NCBI GenBank assembly: GCA_964494805.1 | Contig: CAZBST010000004.1 | Span: forward strand, 163,129 to 227,128 | DNA: 64,000 nucleotides | Direction: 5' to 3' | Source: CAIYOL01 sp964494805 | Lineage (GTDB): Bacteria > Planctomycetota > Phycisphaerae > Sedimentisphaerales > Anaerobacaceae | Shown here: in pieces, positions 34,003-42,713 of the stretch | Layout of the letters: every line of letters starts with the position of its first letter | Position numbering within the stretch: the first letter of the stretch is position 1 | Notes under the pieces: generated by a model | The model's database searches: none | What the model saw: the letters and a program-made list of their open reading frames with translations, nothing else | What the model was told of the DNA's origin: nothing | Position numbers and translations under genes: made by a program

Positions 34003-34695
34003 ATGAAACAGGGTTTTACATTAGCTGAAGTGCTGGTTATTATCTTCATCATAGCAGTTCTGATGGCGATATTGATACCCTCGTTGTCGCGGGCGAGGGA
34101 ACAGGCCAGAGTCATCGTCGTTAACGCCGAGCTTCGCCAAATTGGTCTGGCCCTGGAAAGCTACTTCGATGACAACCGGAAGTTTCCTCCGACTCAGGAA
34201 GATTGCATTAGCGGTAAGTTGACCGACCACTTGTATCAGCTTCCGCAGGCTTTGGTAATTGGTGAATATCTGCCATCAATGCCTCGCTCGGAGGCAATGT
34301 CAACAACACTGGAAGATAGATTCAATCGCGGGCACACCTACAAATACCGAAGCATCGGCGAAGTAATCAAGGATAGAGACATCATTGACAAATGGATAAA
34401 GGCCAAACTTTGGATACCGGATAACTTTCCTGTAAGCAGCAGTATCGATCCCGGCGAAGGCCAGTGGTATCCGAATGAAAGATGCCAGTTCCCGTTGCTG
34501 TCGCCGGTAACGTGGGTGGTCTTTAGTCTGGGACCGGATTTCAGTGAGGAATGGCTTGAAGAAAAACTGGGCTTCGAAAACAGATACCCCGTGCCGAAAC
34601 AGCTTTGGTATACTTCCGAGCAGCGCAAAGGTTTTGTCGTAAGAATACGATTAAGAAACGGCACACAAATTGGTTCATTCGAAGGCAACCCGTAA
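34003..34695 (+). CDS. type II pseudopilin-like protein
   Basis: A 230-residue protein with a textbook prepilin leader: MKQG then FTLAEVLVIIFIIAVLMAI, with cleavage after Gly4 and Glu at position +5, followed by an amphipathic helix (LSRAREQARVIVVNAELRQIG). The C-terminal globular part includes an SLGPDFSEEW segment. Family members assemble into type II secretion pseudopili or related fibres after prepilin peptidase processing. No other secretion gene is adjacent; planctomycetes scatter many such genes. It follows the dockerin-like gene by ~80 bases. Confidence 0.8.
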   Translation: MKQGFTLAEVLVIIFIIAVLMAILIPSLSRAREQARVIVVNAELRQIGLALESYFDDNRKFPPTQEDCISGKLTDHLYQLPQALVIGEYLPSMPRSEAMSTTLEDRFNRGHTYKYRSIGEVIKDRDIIDKWIKAKLWIPDNFPVSSSIDPGEGQWYPNERCQFPLLSPVTWVVFSLGPDFSEEWLEEKLGFENRYPVPKQLWYTSEQRKGFVVRIRLRNGTQIGSFEGNP

Positions 34696-34729
34696 GCAGG
34701 AACACTAATTTTTATGGAAGGAGTTGACT

Positions 34730-35212
34730 ATGAATATTATTCAGGTGAAAGAAACGGTTTTTATGTGCATTGTCGGCTGTATATTTGTTGTCGGATGCTC
34801 ATCGCATCATCATGCTCATAATGACCATAAAACTGCGATGACGCAGCCGGGAAAAGTTCTGGTAATCGACTTGAGTGACAAACCAGAGTACCAGCGTTTG
34901 TTGGCCGGCAGGCCGCAAACAAGCGGTATGCGCTCCGGCAGGGTATATTTGAAACAGGGCGAAACCTGCGGCCGGCACAGTACTGAACAGCACGAGGAAA
35001 TGCTTGTTTTCCTATCAGGTAAAGGAGCTGCTCTAATCGGGGAGCAGGAATCTCCATTCGAAGTTGGCAAGGGGAAAATATCTTACATACCGCCGCATAC
35101 AATACATAACGTCAAAAATACAGGAGTTGAACCTCTCGTTTATATCTACTGCGTCACGCCGGTGCATTTGGACGTCGAAGACCGCTTGGAGCATAACGAC
35201 CACCACCATTAA
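34730..35212 (+). CDS. histidine-rich cupin lipoprotein in nickel locus
   Basis: A 160-residue protein; the ATG at 34730 has GGAAGGAG nine bases upstream. A lipobox FVVGC ends the signal peptide near residue 20, so the mature Cys is lipidated and the protein faces the periplasm or surface. Right after it comes SSHHHAHNDHK, and the very C-terminus is EHNDHHH: both ends are histidine clusters suited to bind Ni2+. The middle is a single cupin: GRHSTEQHEEMLVFLSGKG near 81-99 and PPHTIHNVKN near 123-132. It lies directly upstream of nikMN. A nickel-binding or buffering role is inferred from composition and position. Confidence 0.75.
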   Translation: MNIIQVKETVFMCIVGCIFVVGCSSHHHAHNDHKTAMTQPGKVLVIDLSDKPEYQRLLAGRPQTSGMRSGRVYLKQGETCGRHSTEQHEEMLVFLSGKGAALIGEQESPFEVGKGKISYIPPHTIHNVKNTGVEPLVYIYCVTPVHLDVEDRLEHNDHHH

Positions 35213-35296
35213 GAAAGAACAAATACCTTTTTAAGTTGATATAGTAATACGAGTCTGTTATTCTTATGCGCACATTGCCAAAAGGAAAACCTTGTT

Positions 35297-36316
35297 ATGC
35301 ATATGGCCAATGAATTACTGTCGGTTCCGGTCGCCGCTGGAACGCTTGCGATAGCCGCCGCCGGTCTGGGCCTTGTCTGCAGAAAACTCAGGCGGATTAT
35401 CACCTCCGATAAGCTCGCCCTGATGGGTGTCTTGGGAGCGTTTGTTTTCGCCGCACAAATGGTAAATTTCCAGCTTCCCGCAATGCCCGGAACAAGCGGA
35501 CATCTGGTCGGTGCCGTTCTTTTGGCAATCATATTGGGCCCGCACGCCGCCGCAATAGTTATCTCTTCCGTTGTGATTGTTCAGTGTCTTATCTTTCAGG
35601 ATGGCGGCCTCCTCGCTTTAGGCTGTAACCTTATCAATATGGCTCTTGTCCCCAGTTACCTCGGTTACTCTATATACAAAACCATTACAAATGGCAGCCC
35701 TGGAAGTTTACGAATTTACATCGGTATGATGCTGGCCTGCATGATTGCCGTCGAAACTGGTGCGGTTCTTGTCCCTATAGAAGCCGCTCTTTCAGGTGTC
35801 TTGGCGGTGCCGTTCTTAACATTCCTCATAACGATGCTCGGCGTCCATCTCTTGGTCGGCCTCGTCGAAGGCCTCATTACCGTCGCTGTATTAGGATACC
35901 TCCAGCAAGTCAGGCCAGACATCGTTCTCGATTCTCTCCCCGGCAGAGCCCGGTTGAGTAGAAAAGCGGTGCTGGTGACGCTGCTTGTCTTTACCGTCAT
36001 TATTGGCGCAGGGCTTTCTTTGTTTGCCTGCGGCTTTCCCGACGGCCTTGAGTGGAGCTATGCAGAAAGACCGGACCAGCCGGATTTCAAATCCGCCGTA
36101 GAAAATCAGGACCCGAGAATCACCGCCGTCGACGATTTCCAGTCGAAATATTCGCCATTGCCCGATTATTCCGCCAGGACTTCGAAACTTGGAGAAACTC
36201 CGTCTGAAGAGGTCGAATCTGCCGCCCTCGGCTGGACCAGCTTCGCAGGAGTAGTCGGTTCCGCTTTAACAATGGCATTCATCTGGTTGGCCGCGAGAAT
36301 CCTGCAAAAAAAGTAA
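35297..36316 (+). CDS. nikMN: ECF nickel transporter S-component, NikM-NikN fusion
   Basis: A 339-residue membrane protein. The N-terminus MHMANELLS is the metal-binding start of CbiM/NikM, in which the amino group and His2 ligate the ion; GTSGHLVGAVLLAIILGPHAA is the second conserved segment. After about seven helices the protein continues into a NikN/CbiN-like PDGL module (FPDGLEWSYAERPDQ near 251) and a last membrane helix. Cobalt and nickel members look alike; nikR nearby favours nickel. AAAGGA precedes the ATG. It heads nikMN-Q-O. Confidence 0.9.
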   Translation: MHMANELLSVPVAAGTLAIAAAGLGLVCRKLRRIITSDKLALMGVLGAFVFAAQMVNFQLPAMPGTSGHLVGAVLLAIILGPHAAAIVISSVVIVQCLIFQDGGLLALGCNLINMALVPSYLGYSIYKTITNGSPGSLRIYIGMMLACMIAVETGAVLVPIEAALSGVLAVPFLTFLITMLGVHLLVGLVEGLITVAVLGYLQQVRPDIVLDSLPGRARLSRKAVLVTLLVFTVIIGAGLSLFACGFPDGLEWSYAERPDQPDFKSAVENQDPRITAVDDFQSKYSPLPDYSARTSKLGETPSEEVESAALGWTSFAGVVGSALTMAFIWLAARILQKK

Positions 36317-36357
36317 CAGCATAATCCTGACACATCGTCTATAATGGGACAGCGGAT

Positions 36358-37134
36358 ATGCACCACGCACATATAGACAAATTTGCTTATCAGGATTCGT
36401 GCGTCCATCGGCTGGATAGCAGGATAAAGTTTGTAATCGCACTTATTTTTACCGCTGTGGTTATTTCCCTCCCCATCACCTCGCCGGCCATCCTTGCTTG
36501 TTATGCCGTTGGCCCTTTCACAATACTCGTGCTGGGCAGAATCCCAATCAGATTCGCACTAAAGCATATATTGGTAGTCTGTCCCTTTGTCTTGGTTCTT
36601 GCCCTGAGTTGTCCCCTCTATGATAAAACTCCATTCACTGCCGCTTTCGGCCCGTTCACCTGGCAAACCTCGACCGGCTGGATGCGGTGCTTCGCCATTC
36701 TCGGCAAATTCATCGTTACAATGCTGGCTTTGATAGCCCTCGTCTCCACTACGCGTTTTAACGATTTGCTCGCCGGCCTGCAGCGGCTCGGCCTGCCAAA
36801 GCTGTTGACCATTCAGCTCGGTTTCCTCTACCGCTATATATTCATCCTTATTGATAGGGCCCAGCACATCCTGCAGGCAAGAGCGGGCAGAAAACTTAAA
36901 AACCTCGGCGCCAAAACAGAATTGAAGACTGCCGCTGCTATGCTCGGCTCTTTATTTATTCGCAGTATTGATACCGCGGAGAACATAAACATCGCAATGC
37001 AGGCCCGCGGCTTCGACAGAAAATGGCGAACAATTTCTAAATTGCAGATTCGCGGTTCCGACCTGCTCTTCACCGCCTCCACGACCGTTTTTCTCCTCGG
37101 ACTGCACTTTTTTGTAAGACCGCTTTTCTATTAG
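36358..37134 (+). CDS. nikQ: ECF nickel transporter T-component
   Basis: A 258-residue CbiQ/NikQ-like membrane subunit coupling the ATPase to NikM. N-terminal HIDKFAYQDS…RLDSRIKF is the family start; about five helices follow; the coupling motifs are AAMLGSLFIRSIDTAENINIAMQARGFD (Ala-Arg-Gly motif near 226), which contacts NikO. The gene lies 42 bases after nikMN and 10 before nikO. Confidence 0.92.
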   Translation: MHHAHIDKFAYQDSCVHRLDSRIKFVIALIFTAVVISLPITSPAILACYAVGPFTILVLGRIPIRFALKHILVVCPFVLVLALSCPLYDKTPFTAAFGPFTWQTSTGWMRCFAILGKFIVTMLALIALVSTTRFNDLLAGLQRLGLPKLLTIQLGFLYRYIFILIDRAQHILQARAGRKLKNLGAKTELKTAAAMLGSLFIRSIDTAENINIAMQARGFDRKWRTISKLQIRGSDLLFTASTTVFLLGLHFFVRPLFY

Positions 37135-37143
37135 GAGCTCTTG

Positions 37144-37869
37144 ATGCCGAAAGCAGTTGAGATAGAAAACCTTTCTTTCAAATATCCCGACGGCACAGCC
37201 GCCATCGATAACATAACCTTGAGTATCGAACATGGCCAGTCAGTCGCCTTCATCGGCCCAAACGGTGCAGGCAAATCGACCCTGCTCCTCGCAATGGCCG
37301 GCTTCGTAACCGGCTCCGGAAAAGTCCTCATCGACGGCCTGCAAATCAACAGGAAAAATCTAAAAAAAATTCGCGGTTTGATTGGCTCCTGCCTCGAAGA
37401 CCCCGATGACCAGCTATTTATGCCGACCTTGTTCGATGACGTTGCGTTTGGCCCGCTCAATATGGGCCTCGACGCTGGCGAGGTAAAGGCCCGTGTCGCC
37501 GACGTCCTGAAAACCGTCGGATTGAATGATATGGCCGACAGAGCCCCGCACCATCTCTCGGCGGGCCAGAAAAGGGCAGCCGCAATCGCAACCGTCCTCA
37601 CGATGTCCCCTAAGATAATCACACTCGATGAACCAGATGGCAGTCTCGACCCTCGAAACCGCAACAATCTCGTCAAGCTCCTTGCGGGTCTCTCACAAAC
37701 CCTAATTATCACAACCGCCAATATGGATTTCGCCGCTGCAGTTGCCGATAGAGTTGTCCTCCTCGATAATGGCCGAATCATCGCCGACGGCCCCGCCCAA
37801 AAAATAATGTCCGACTCCGAACTGATGACCACCCACGGGCTGGAAGTCCCCGCTAAATTCAGAATGTGA
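37144..37869 (+). CDS. nikO: ECF nickel transporter ATP-binding protein
   Basis: A 241-residue ABC ATPase; the ATG at 37144 has AGGAG eight bases upstream. Walker A GPNGAGKSTLLLA near 39-51, Q-loop region LEDPDDQLFMPT (the paired acidic-Q-loop form typical of ECF/CbiO ATPases), signature LSAGQKRAAAIA near 140-151 and Walker B IITLDEPDGSLDP. The signature differs slightly from LSGGQ. It works with NikQ and NikMN to drive Ni2+ import. Confidence 0.92.
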   Translation: MPKAVEIENLSFKYPDGTAAIDNITLSIEHGQSVAFIGPNGAGKSTLLLAMAGFVTGSGKVLIDGLQINRKNLKKIRGLIGSCLEDPDDQLFMPTLFDDVAFGPLNMGLDAGEVKARVADVLKTVGLNDMADRAPHHLSAGQKRAAAIATVLTMSPKIITLDEPDGSLDPRNRNNLVKLLAGLSQTLIITTANMDFAAAVADRVVLLDNGRIIADGPAQKIMSDSELMTTHGLEVPAKFRM

Positions 37870-37904
37870 AAATAAAACTGCTACCCTGTCAAAACAAAGT
37901 CAAT

Positions 37905-38732
37905 TTATACTCCGCTGAAAGCAGAGAAGCCGCCGTCAATGGGGACAACGACGCCGGTAACGAATTTCGCTGCGTCGCTTAACAGCCATAAAACCGTTCC
38001 GACTAATTCATCCGGCTGGCCGAACCTGCCCATCGGCGTATGCTCGATGATTGTTTTGCCGCGGCTGGTCAACTGTCCGCTTTTTTCCTCGGTTAATAGA
38101 AACCGGTTCTGTTCGGTAAGGAAAAACCCCGGCGCAATCGCATTGACGCGAATATCTTTCGAATAGTTCTGGCATATATGCACAGCAAGCCATTGCGTAA
38201 AATTATTAATCGCGGCCTTGGCAGCCGAGTATGCCGCAATTTTAGTTAGCGGCCGAAAGGCGTTCATACTGGAGATATTCAATATGATGCCGCTGCCGTT
38301 ATCGGCCATTTCTTTACCGAATACCTGCGACGTAAGCAAAGTGCCGATGAAATTCAGGTCGAAAACAAACCGAACAGCATCAAGGGGAATGTCGAAAAAC
38401 GGCAGCTCCGGCGAAGTCGTTGCTTCTTTCTTATTGCCGCCTGCGCCGTTAATCAGGATGTCTATTTTGCCGAACTCGGCTTTTACCTTTTTCTTGGCTG
38501 CTTCCAGGCTGTCTTTCTTGAGTACATCGCACTTAACGGCGATTGCCTCGCCGCCATCGGCCTTGATTTCGTCGGCAACTTTCACTGCCGCACTTTCGAG
38601 CAAATCCAGCACTGCAATCTTTGCTCCTGCCTTGGCCAGTGCTTTTGCCATCGTCCCGCAAAGCACTCCGCCCCCTCCCGTAATCACCGCCACTTTACCC
38701 GTCAAATCAAATAACTCTTTCATTTTTGCCAT
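37905..38732 (-). CDS. SDR oxidoreductase, D-mannonate oxidoreductase-like
   Basis: A 275-residue short-chain dehydrogenase. NAD(P) loop TGGGGVLCGTMAKALAKAG near 18-36; INGAGG; catalytic Ser in NISSMNAF, Tyr-Lys in YSAAKAA. The C-terminal segment GFFLTEQNRFLLTEE and DGGFSAFSGV match, from memory, SDR-type fructuronate reductases (D-mannonate oxidoreductase) of uronate catabolism. No kduD, uxaC or uxuA lies nearby, so the substrate is a family inference. AAGG precedes the ATG. It converges with nikO. Confidence 0.82.
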   Translation of the reverse strand: MAKMKELFDLTGKVAVITGGGGVLCGTMAKALAKAGAKIAVLDLLESAAVKVADEIKADGGEAIAVKCDVLKKDSLEAAKKKVKAEFGKIDILINGAGGNKKEATTSPELPFFDIPLDAVRFVFDLNFIGTLLTSQVFGKEMADNGSGIILNISSMNAFRPLTKIAAYSAAKAAINNFTQWLAVHICQNYSKDIRVNAIAPGFFLTEQNRFLLTEEKSGQLTSRGKTIIEHTPMGRFGQPDELVGTVLWLLSDAAKFVTGVVVPIDGGFSAFSGV

Positions 38733-38919
38733 AAATTCGACCTTGATTTTTATAAGTTATATGCTGTTAAAGGTACTTTTTGATGAATATACTTCTATTT
38801 TCGACAATTTCAAGCTGTTTTAGAAAATGTGATGTTGATAGCCCTTATAGAGTTCTTTGATGTGCTGCACCGGCTTTATAATTTCCTGCTCTGCGCAGTC
38901 CCTTAGGGATGGGGTCTGC

Positions 38920-40182
38920 CTAATTCTGCCTTAGCCATCGGGCAACTTCCCGAAGTCTCGGGCGTTTTCCGTACATCAGGATGCCGGTCCGGAAAATCTT
39001 GGCCCCGGCCCACATCACCGCCAGCACTGTTACTGCCAAAACGGTCATTGTTGCGAGAATCTCAATCAGTGGTACATCAGGGTTTGAAGAAATTCGTAGA
39101 ACCATAATCATCGAAGTCAAAAGTGGGAAAAATGATGCTGTTTTCGCCAGAGTTCCTTCGGGGTGTTCTGCGAATATCGGCCACGCCATCAATGGTAAAA
39201 CAAAAACTAAGGAAATCGGCATCATTATGCTTTGTGCCTCTTTAATGGTATTGCAGACTGAGCCAATGGCTGCCAGGATGGTGCTAAACAGAAGAAAGCC
39301 GAGAATGTAATAGACCGCAAAATAAAGTATCAGCTCAGCAGAAACCTCAATATTTAAACCCTGCCGCTCGGCGGTTGCATACGCCGCTATGCCCCACATG
39401 GCGATTACGGTCAGGCCGATAGCGGCAATACCTAATATCTTGCCTGCCATCAATTGGAACGGACTTACAGCTGATAGAAGCACTTCGATGATGCGAGAAG
39501 ATTTCTCTTCAATAATGCTGGTAAGCGTTTGTTGTCCGTTGCCGAAGATTCCCATAAACATCAGGAACAAAAAGAAAAAAGGAACCATTGTCTTGACAAT
39601 CTGTTCACCCTCTTTTCTTTGCTTTTCCTGAGCGGTCGATGAGATGTCAATATGTTCGACAGGCACTCCACGGCGAAGGTCAGCCAGCAGTTCAGGTGAA
39701 ACGTTCCGCAGCTTGCAGCGTCGATTGACAACGGCACGATTCAGCAGACTCTCTGCAGTTGAAGCAAGGTCGAAGTCGGACATCTTTTGGCTGCTGGTAT
39801 AACAGCGAATCTTTCCGTTTCCTTCCACACAATCCTTGTCGAGGACAAAGTACGCATCCAGCTGGCCGCTGCGAACCTTGTTTTTGGTTTGTTCATCCGC
39901 ACTATCGTCGGTTTGAAACTCATCAAGAAGAATCTGTTTCTCAGGATGTGACGTGTTGTATTCTTCGAATGATACTTTAATGTCGTCCGAGAGTTCCTTC
40001 GATAAGTCTGTTACGACCACCTTCCTGGGCGGACGCGGGCCTGATATGCTGTGGACGACATATTTGTTGATTAGTACGATTGCCCCTATGATAGCCGGCG
40101 TCATTAACAAGCTAAAAATAAATGTCTTGGTCTTGACGGTTTCAATATATTCACGCTGGGCAATCTTAAGAATCTTTCGCAT
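38920..40182 (-). CDS. ABC-2 type transporter permease, NatB-like
   Basis: A 420-residue permease; the ATG at 40182, preceded by GGAAG, gives MRKILKIAQREYIETVKTKTF, the usual opening of NatB/YhaP-type subunits. One N-terminal helix, a large extracytoplasmic domain (~45-200) and a C-terminal bundle of about five helices (MVPFFFLFLMFMGIFGNG, EKSSRIIEVLLSAVSPFQLMAGKILG) are visible. It overlaps the ATPase gene by 17 bases. Known relatives export Na+, drugs or lipids; the substrate here is unknown. Confidence 0.88.
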   Translation of the reverse strand: MRKILKIAQREYIETVKTKTFIFSLLMTPAIIGAIVLINKYVVHSISGPRPPRKVVVTDLSKELSDDIKVSFEEYNTSHPEKQILLDEFQTDDSADEQTKNKVRSGQLDAYFVLDKDCVEGNGKIRCYTSSQKMSDFDLASTAESLLNRAVVNRRCKLRNVSPELLADLRRGVPVEHIDISSTAQEKQRKEGEQIVKTMVPFFFLFLMFMGIFGNGQQTLTSIIEEKSSRIIEVLLSAVSPFQLMAGKILGIAAIGLTVIAMWGIAAYATAERQGLNIEVSAELILYFAVYYILGFLLFSTILAAIGSVCNTIKEAQSIMMPISLVFVLPLMAWPIFAEHPEGTLAKTASFFPLLTSMIMVLRISSNPDVPLIEILATMTVLAVTVLAVMWAGAKIFRTGILMYGKRPRLREVARWLRQN

Positions 40183-41077
40183 TGTCTTCCTTAACCAAAC
40201 TGACAAAAATTTCATGCAGCGACGGCAATTTAACCTCAAACCGCTGAACACGCACCCGCTCGACCAACACCCGAAGCAGCTCTTGCGGGTCCCCGTCCTC
40301 TGACAGGACAATATCCAGTCTGCGACCTTCGCGCTCTATCCTTCTCACGATGGGAAGTGTCTCGATGAAGCTCGTATCGCCCTCAACTTCAGCGCAGACC
40401 GCACCTGTCCTGTAACGAGAGCGAATCGAATCCAGCTTGCCATCTACGACCTGTTTCCCTTTATTTATCAGGAGTATGGAATCGCAAAGCTGCTCTGCCT
40501 CATGCATCACATGTGTGGAAAAGATTACGGTTTTACCTTCATTACGCATCTGAAGGATGATATTTTTGAATAAATCCTGATTCAGAGGGTCCAGCCCCGA
40601 AAACGGCTCGTCAAGAATCACAAGTTCCGGGTCATTTATCACAGTAACGGCAAACTGCAGCTTTTGATGCATTCCCCTTGAGAGTTCCTCCACCTTCTTG
40701 TTTGCCCAGCTGGTCAGTCCAATCTGCTCCAGTTTTTGAGGCACGCGCCGGGCGAGCTCAGCAGCTGTCAAACCTTTTATCGCACCAAAATAGGTTAATA
40801 CCTTCCCAACGGTCATCTTCCGGTAAAGTCCGCGCTCTTCCGGCATATAGCCGATACGGCCTTTGGCATACGCAGATGTTCCATCGCCGAATATCTTAAT
40901 ATATCCGCTGTCCGGGCGGATGATATTCATAATCATGCGAAGGGTAGTTGTCTTTCCCGCACCATTAGGCCCTAAAAAACCATAGATGCTGCCGACCGGA
41001 ACCCCAATGCACAAACTTTCCACGGCTCGGACTTTTCCGAAGGATTTGCAAACTTGCTCAAGTAATATGACGTCCAT
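40166..41077 (-). CDS. ABC transporter ATP-binding protein, NatA-like
   Basis: A 303-residue ATPase partner of the permease gene it overlaps. Walker A GPNGAGKTTTLRM near 34-46; Q-loop YMPEERGLYRKM; signature LSRGMHQKLQFAV (LSxGxxQ) near 136; Walker B LVILDEPFSGLDPLNQ; switch His in VIFSTHVMHEAEQ. The ~80-residue C-terminal extension is usual for this exporter class. The start is supported by the family N-terminus, while the ribosome binding site is weak. Confidence 0.92.
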   Translation of the reverse strand: MDVILLEQVCKSFGKVRAVESLCIGVPVGSIYGFLGPNGAGKTTTLRMIMNIIRPDSGYIKIFGDGTSAYAKGRIGYMPEERGLYRKMTVGKVLTYFGAIKGLTAAELARRVPQKLEQIGLTSWANKKVEELSRGMHQKLQFAVTVINDPELVILDEPFSGLDPLNQDLFKNIILQMRNEGKTVIFSTHVMHEAEQLCDSILLINKGKQVVDGKLDSIRSRYRTGAVCAEVEGDTSFIETLPIVRRIEREGRRLDIVLSEDGDPQELLRVLVERVRVQRFEVKLPSLHEIFVSLVKEDNAKDS

Positions 41078-41287
41078 ATCGTCAGTTTTTAGGTTTTGAA
41101 GGTTTTCACCTTGCTGTATTCATATAAACTTACCGCAAAACGTAAACGCCAAAAATAATTTTATACTTCCAGGATGTTTTGCACAAATAGTTTTTTGCCG
41201 TTGTCAGATACGAAAAGATATTATACCCGAAAGAATTATGCAGCTCGCCTCTCGGCGAAGCCGAGGGCAGGTATAAAAACAGGAGCA

Positions 41288-41315
41288 TTGATTATTACAG
41301 CCAAATCGGTACTAT
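41288..41315 (+). promoter_or_regulatory. probable promoter of the MFS gene
   Basis: TTGATT and TACTAT are spaced by 16 bases, ~50 bases before the ATG at 41364. The rest of the 285-base gap (41078-41363) holds a short CTCGGC-GAA-GCCGAG hairpin near 41252 and nothing else that I can support. Confidence 0.45.
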
Positions 41316-41363
41316 TGTAAGTTTTGTAATCCGGAGTTGTTTGATTAAAAGGAAAGTCAAAAA

Positions 41364-42698
41364 ATGGGTTTACTTTCGTCTCTGCTGACGGGTAGAGGTG
41401 CGAATGATATTTTTCGTTCGTTAAAATACAGGAATTACCGGTTGTTTTTTGGCGGGCAGAGTATCTCATTGATTGGCACCTGGATGCAGAGGGTCGCAAT
41501 GGGCTGGCTGGTGTATCGTTTGAGTAATTCTGCATTGGTGCTGGGTGTTGTCGCATTTGCAGGTCAGATACCGGGTTTTCTTTTAACGCCGTTTGGCGGA
41601 GTGGCTGCTGACAGGTATAACAGGCATAAGTTGCTTATTATCACTCAGATTTTATCGCTGATACAAGCTGCCGTTTTATCTTTGCTTGTTTTAACAGATA
41701 GTATCGAAATTTGGCATCTGGTATTTCTGAATATTTTTCTCGGCACGATAAATGCCTTCGATATGCCGGTGCGTCAGGCCTTTGTTGTTGAGATGATAGG
41801 AAAGAGGGAAGATTTAGGCAACGCCATTGCCTTGAACTCGTCTATGGTAAATACTTCCAAGATGTTAGGCCCATCGATAGCCGGAATCCTCATCGCCGCA
41901 GTCGGCGAAGGTATGTGCTTTCTTCTTAACGCCGTCAGTTACTTGGCGGTGATTGCGTCGCTATTTTTAATGAGAATAAATAAAGTTAAAACCAAATCAA
42001 GCCCTGCCACCGCTTGGGAGCAATTGAAGAGCGGATTTGCTTATGCCTTTGGTTTTGCGCCTATCAAATACATTATAGCGCTTCTGGCATTAGTCAGCTT
42101 GACGGGGATGTCTTACATAGTTCTTATGCCTATCTTCGCTAAAGATATTCTTCACGGCGGACCTCGCACTATGGGTTTTCTTATGGGTGCTTCGGGCATC
42201 GGTGCTTTAACAGGTGTTGTGTATCTTGCAAGGAAAAAAAGTGTTCTTGGCCTGGAGAGAATAATAGCGATATCATCAGGGCTTTTTGGAATCGGACTTA
42301 TTTGCTTTTCCCAGTCCGGCTCGATATGGACTTCTATGTTTTTTATGCTGTTGGCAGGTCTTGGGATGATGGTGCAGATGGCGTCGTGTAACACGGTTTT
42401 GCAGGCAATGGTGGATGATGACGTCCGGGGTCGGGTTATGAGCTTTTATATAATGGCTTTTATAGGAGTAATTCCGTTCGGCAGCCTGTTGGCCGGCGGT
42501 CTGGCACACAGGATAGGAGCTGCGAATACACTGTTGATAAGCGGTATTTTTTGCGTGCTGGGCTCTATTTTATTTGCAATTAAAATACCGTCATTAAGAA
42601 AAATGGTACATCCGGTATATGCACGAAAAGGCATTATCCCTGAAGTTACCAAAGGGATTCAAACCGCAACAGAATTAAGTGTCCCTCCGGAAGATTAG
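41364..42698 (+). CDS. MFS transporter, EntS-like (MFS_3)
   Basis: A 444-residue major facilitator with about eleven or twelve helices. The N-terminal FRSLKYRNYRLFFGGQSISLIGTWMQRVAMGWLVY is typical of the MFS_3 group that contains enterobactin exporter EntS; the loop 2-3 motif reads GGVAADRYNRHKLL. AAAGGAAAG precedes the ATG. The substrate is unknown and siderophore genes are absent, so a general efflux role is as likely. Confidence 0.9.
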   Translation: MGLLSSLLTGRGANDIFRSLKYRNYRLFFGGQSISLIGTWMQRVAMGWLVYRLSNSALVLGVVAFAGQIPGFLLTPFGGVAADRYNRHKLLIITQILSLIQAAVLSLLVLTDSIEIWHLVFLNIFLGTINAFDMPVRQAFVVEMIGKREDLGNAIALNSSMVNTSKMLGPSIAGILIAAVGEGMCFLLNAVSYLAVIASLFLMRINKVKTKSSPATAWEQLKSGFAYAFGFAPIKYIIALLALVSLTGMSYIVLMPIFAKDILHGGPRTMGFLMGASGIGALTGVVYLARKKSVLGLERIIAISSGLFGIGLICFSQSGSIWTSMFFMLLAGLGMMVQMASCNTVLQAMVDDDVRGRVMSFYIMAFIGVIPFGSLLAGGLAHRIGAANTLLISGIFCVLGSILFAIKIPSLRKMVHPVYARKGIIPEVTKGIQTATELSVPPED

Positions 42699-42713
42699 AT
42701 AAATGAAATGCGT

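Noticed and set aside
35213..35296. NikR operator upstream of nikMN
   Set aside because: GTAATACGAGTCTGTTATTC looks partly symmetric but the half-sites do not match when aligned carefully, and spacing differs from known NikR sites.
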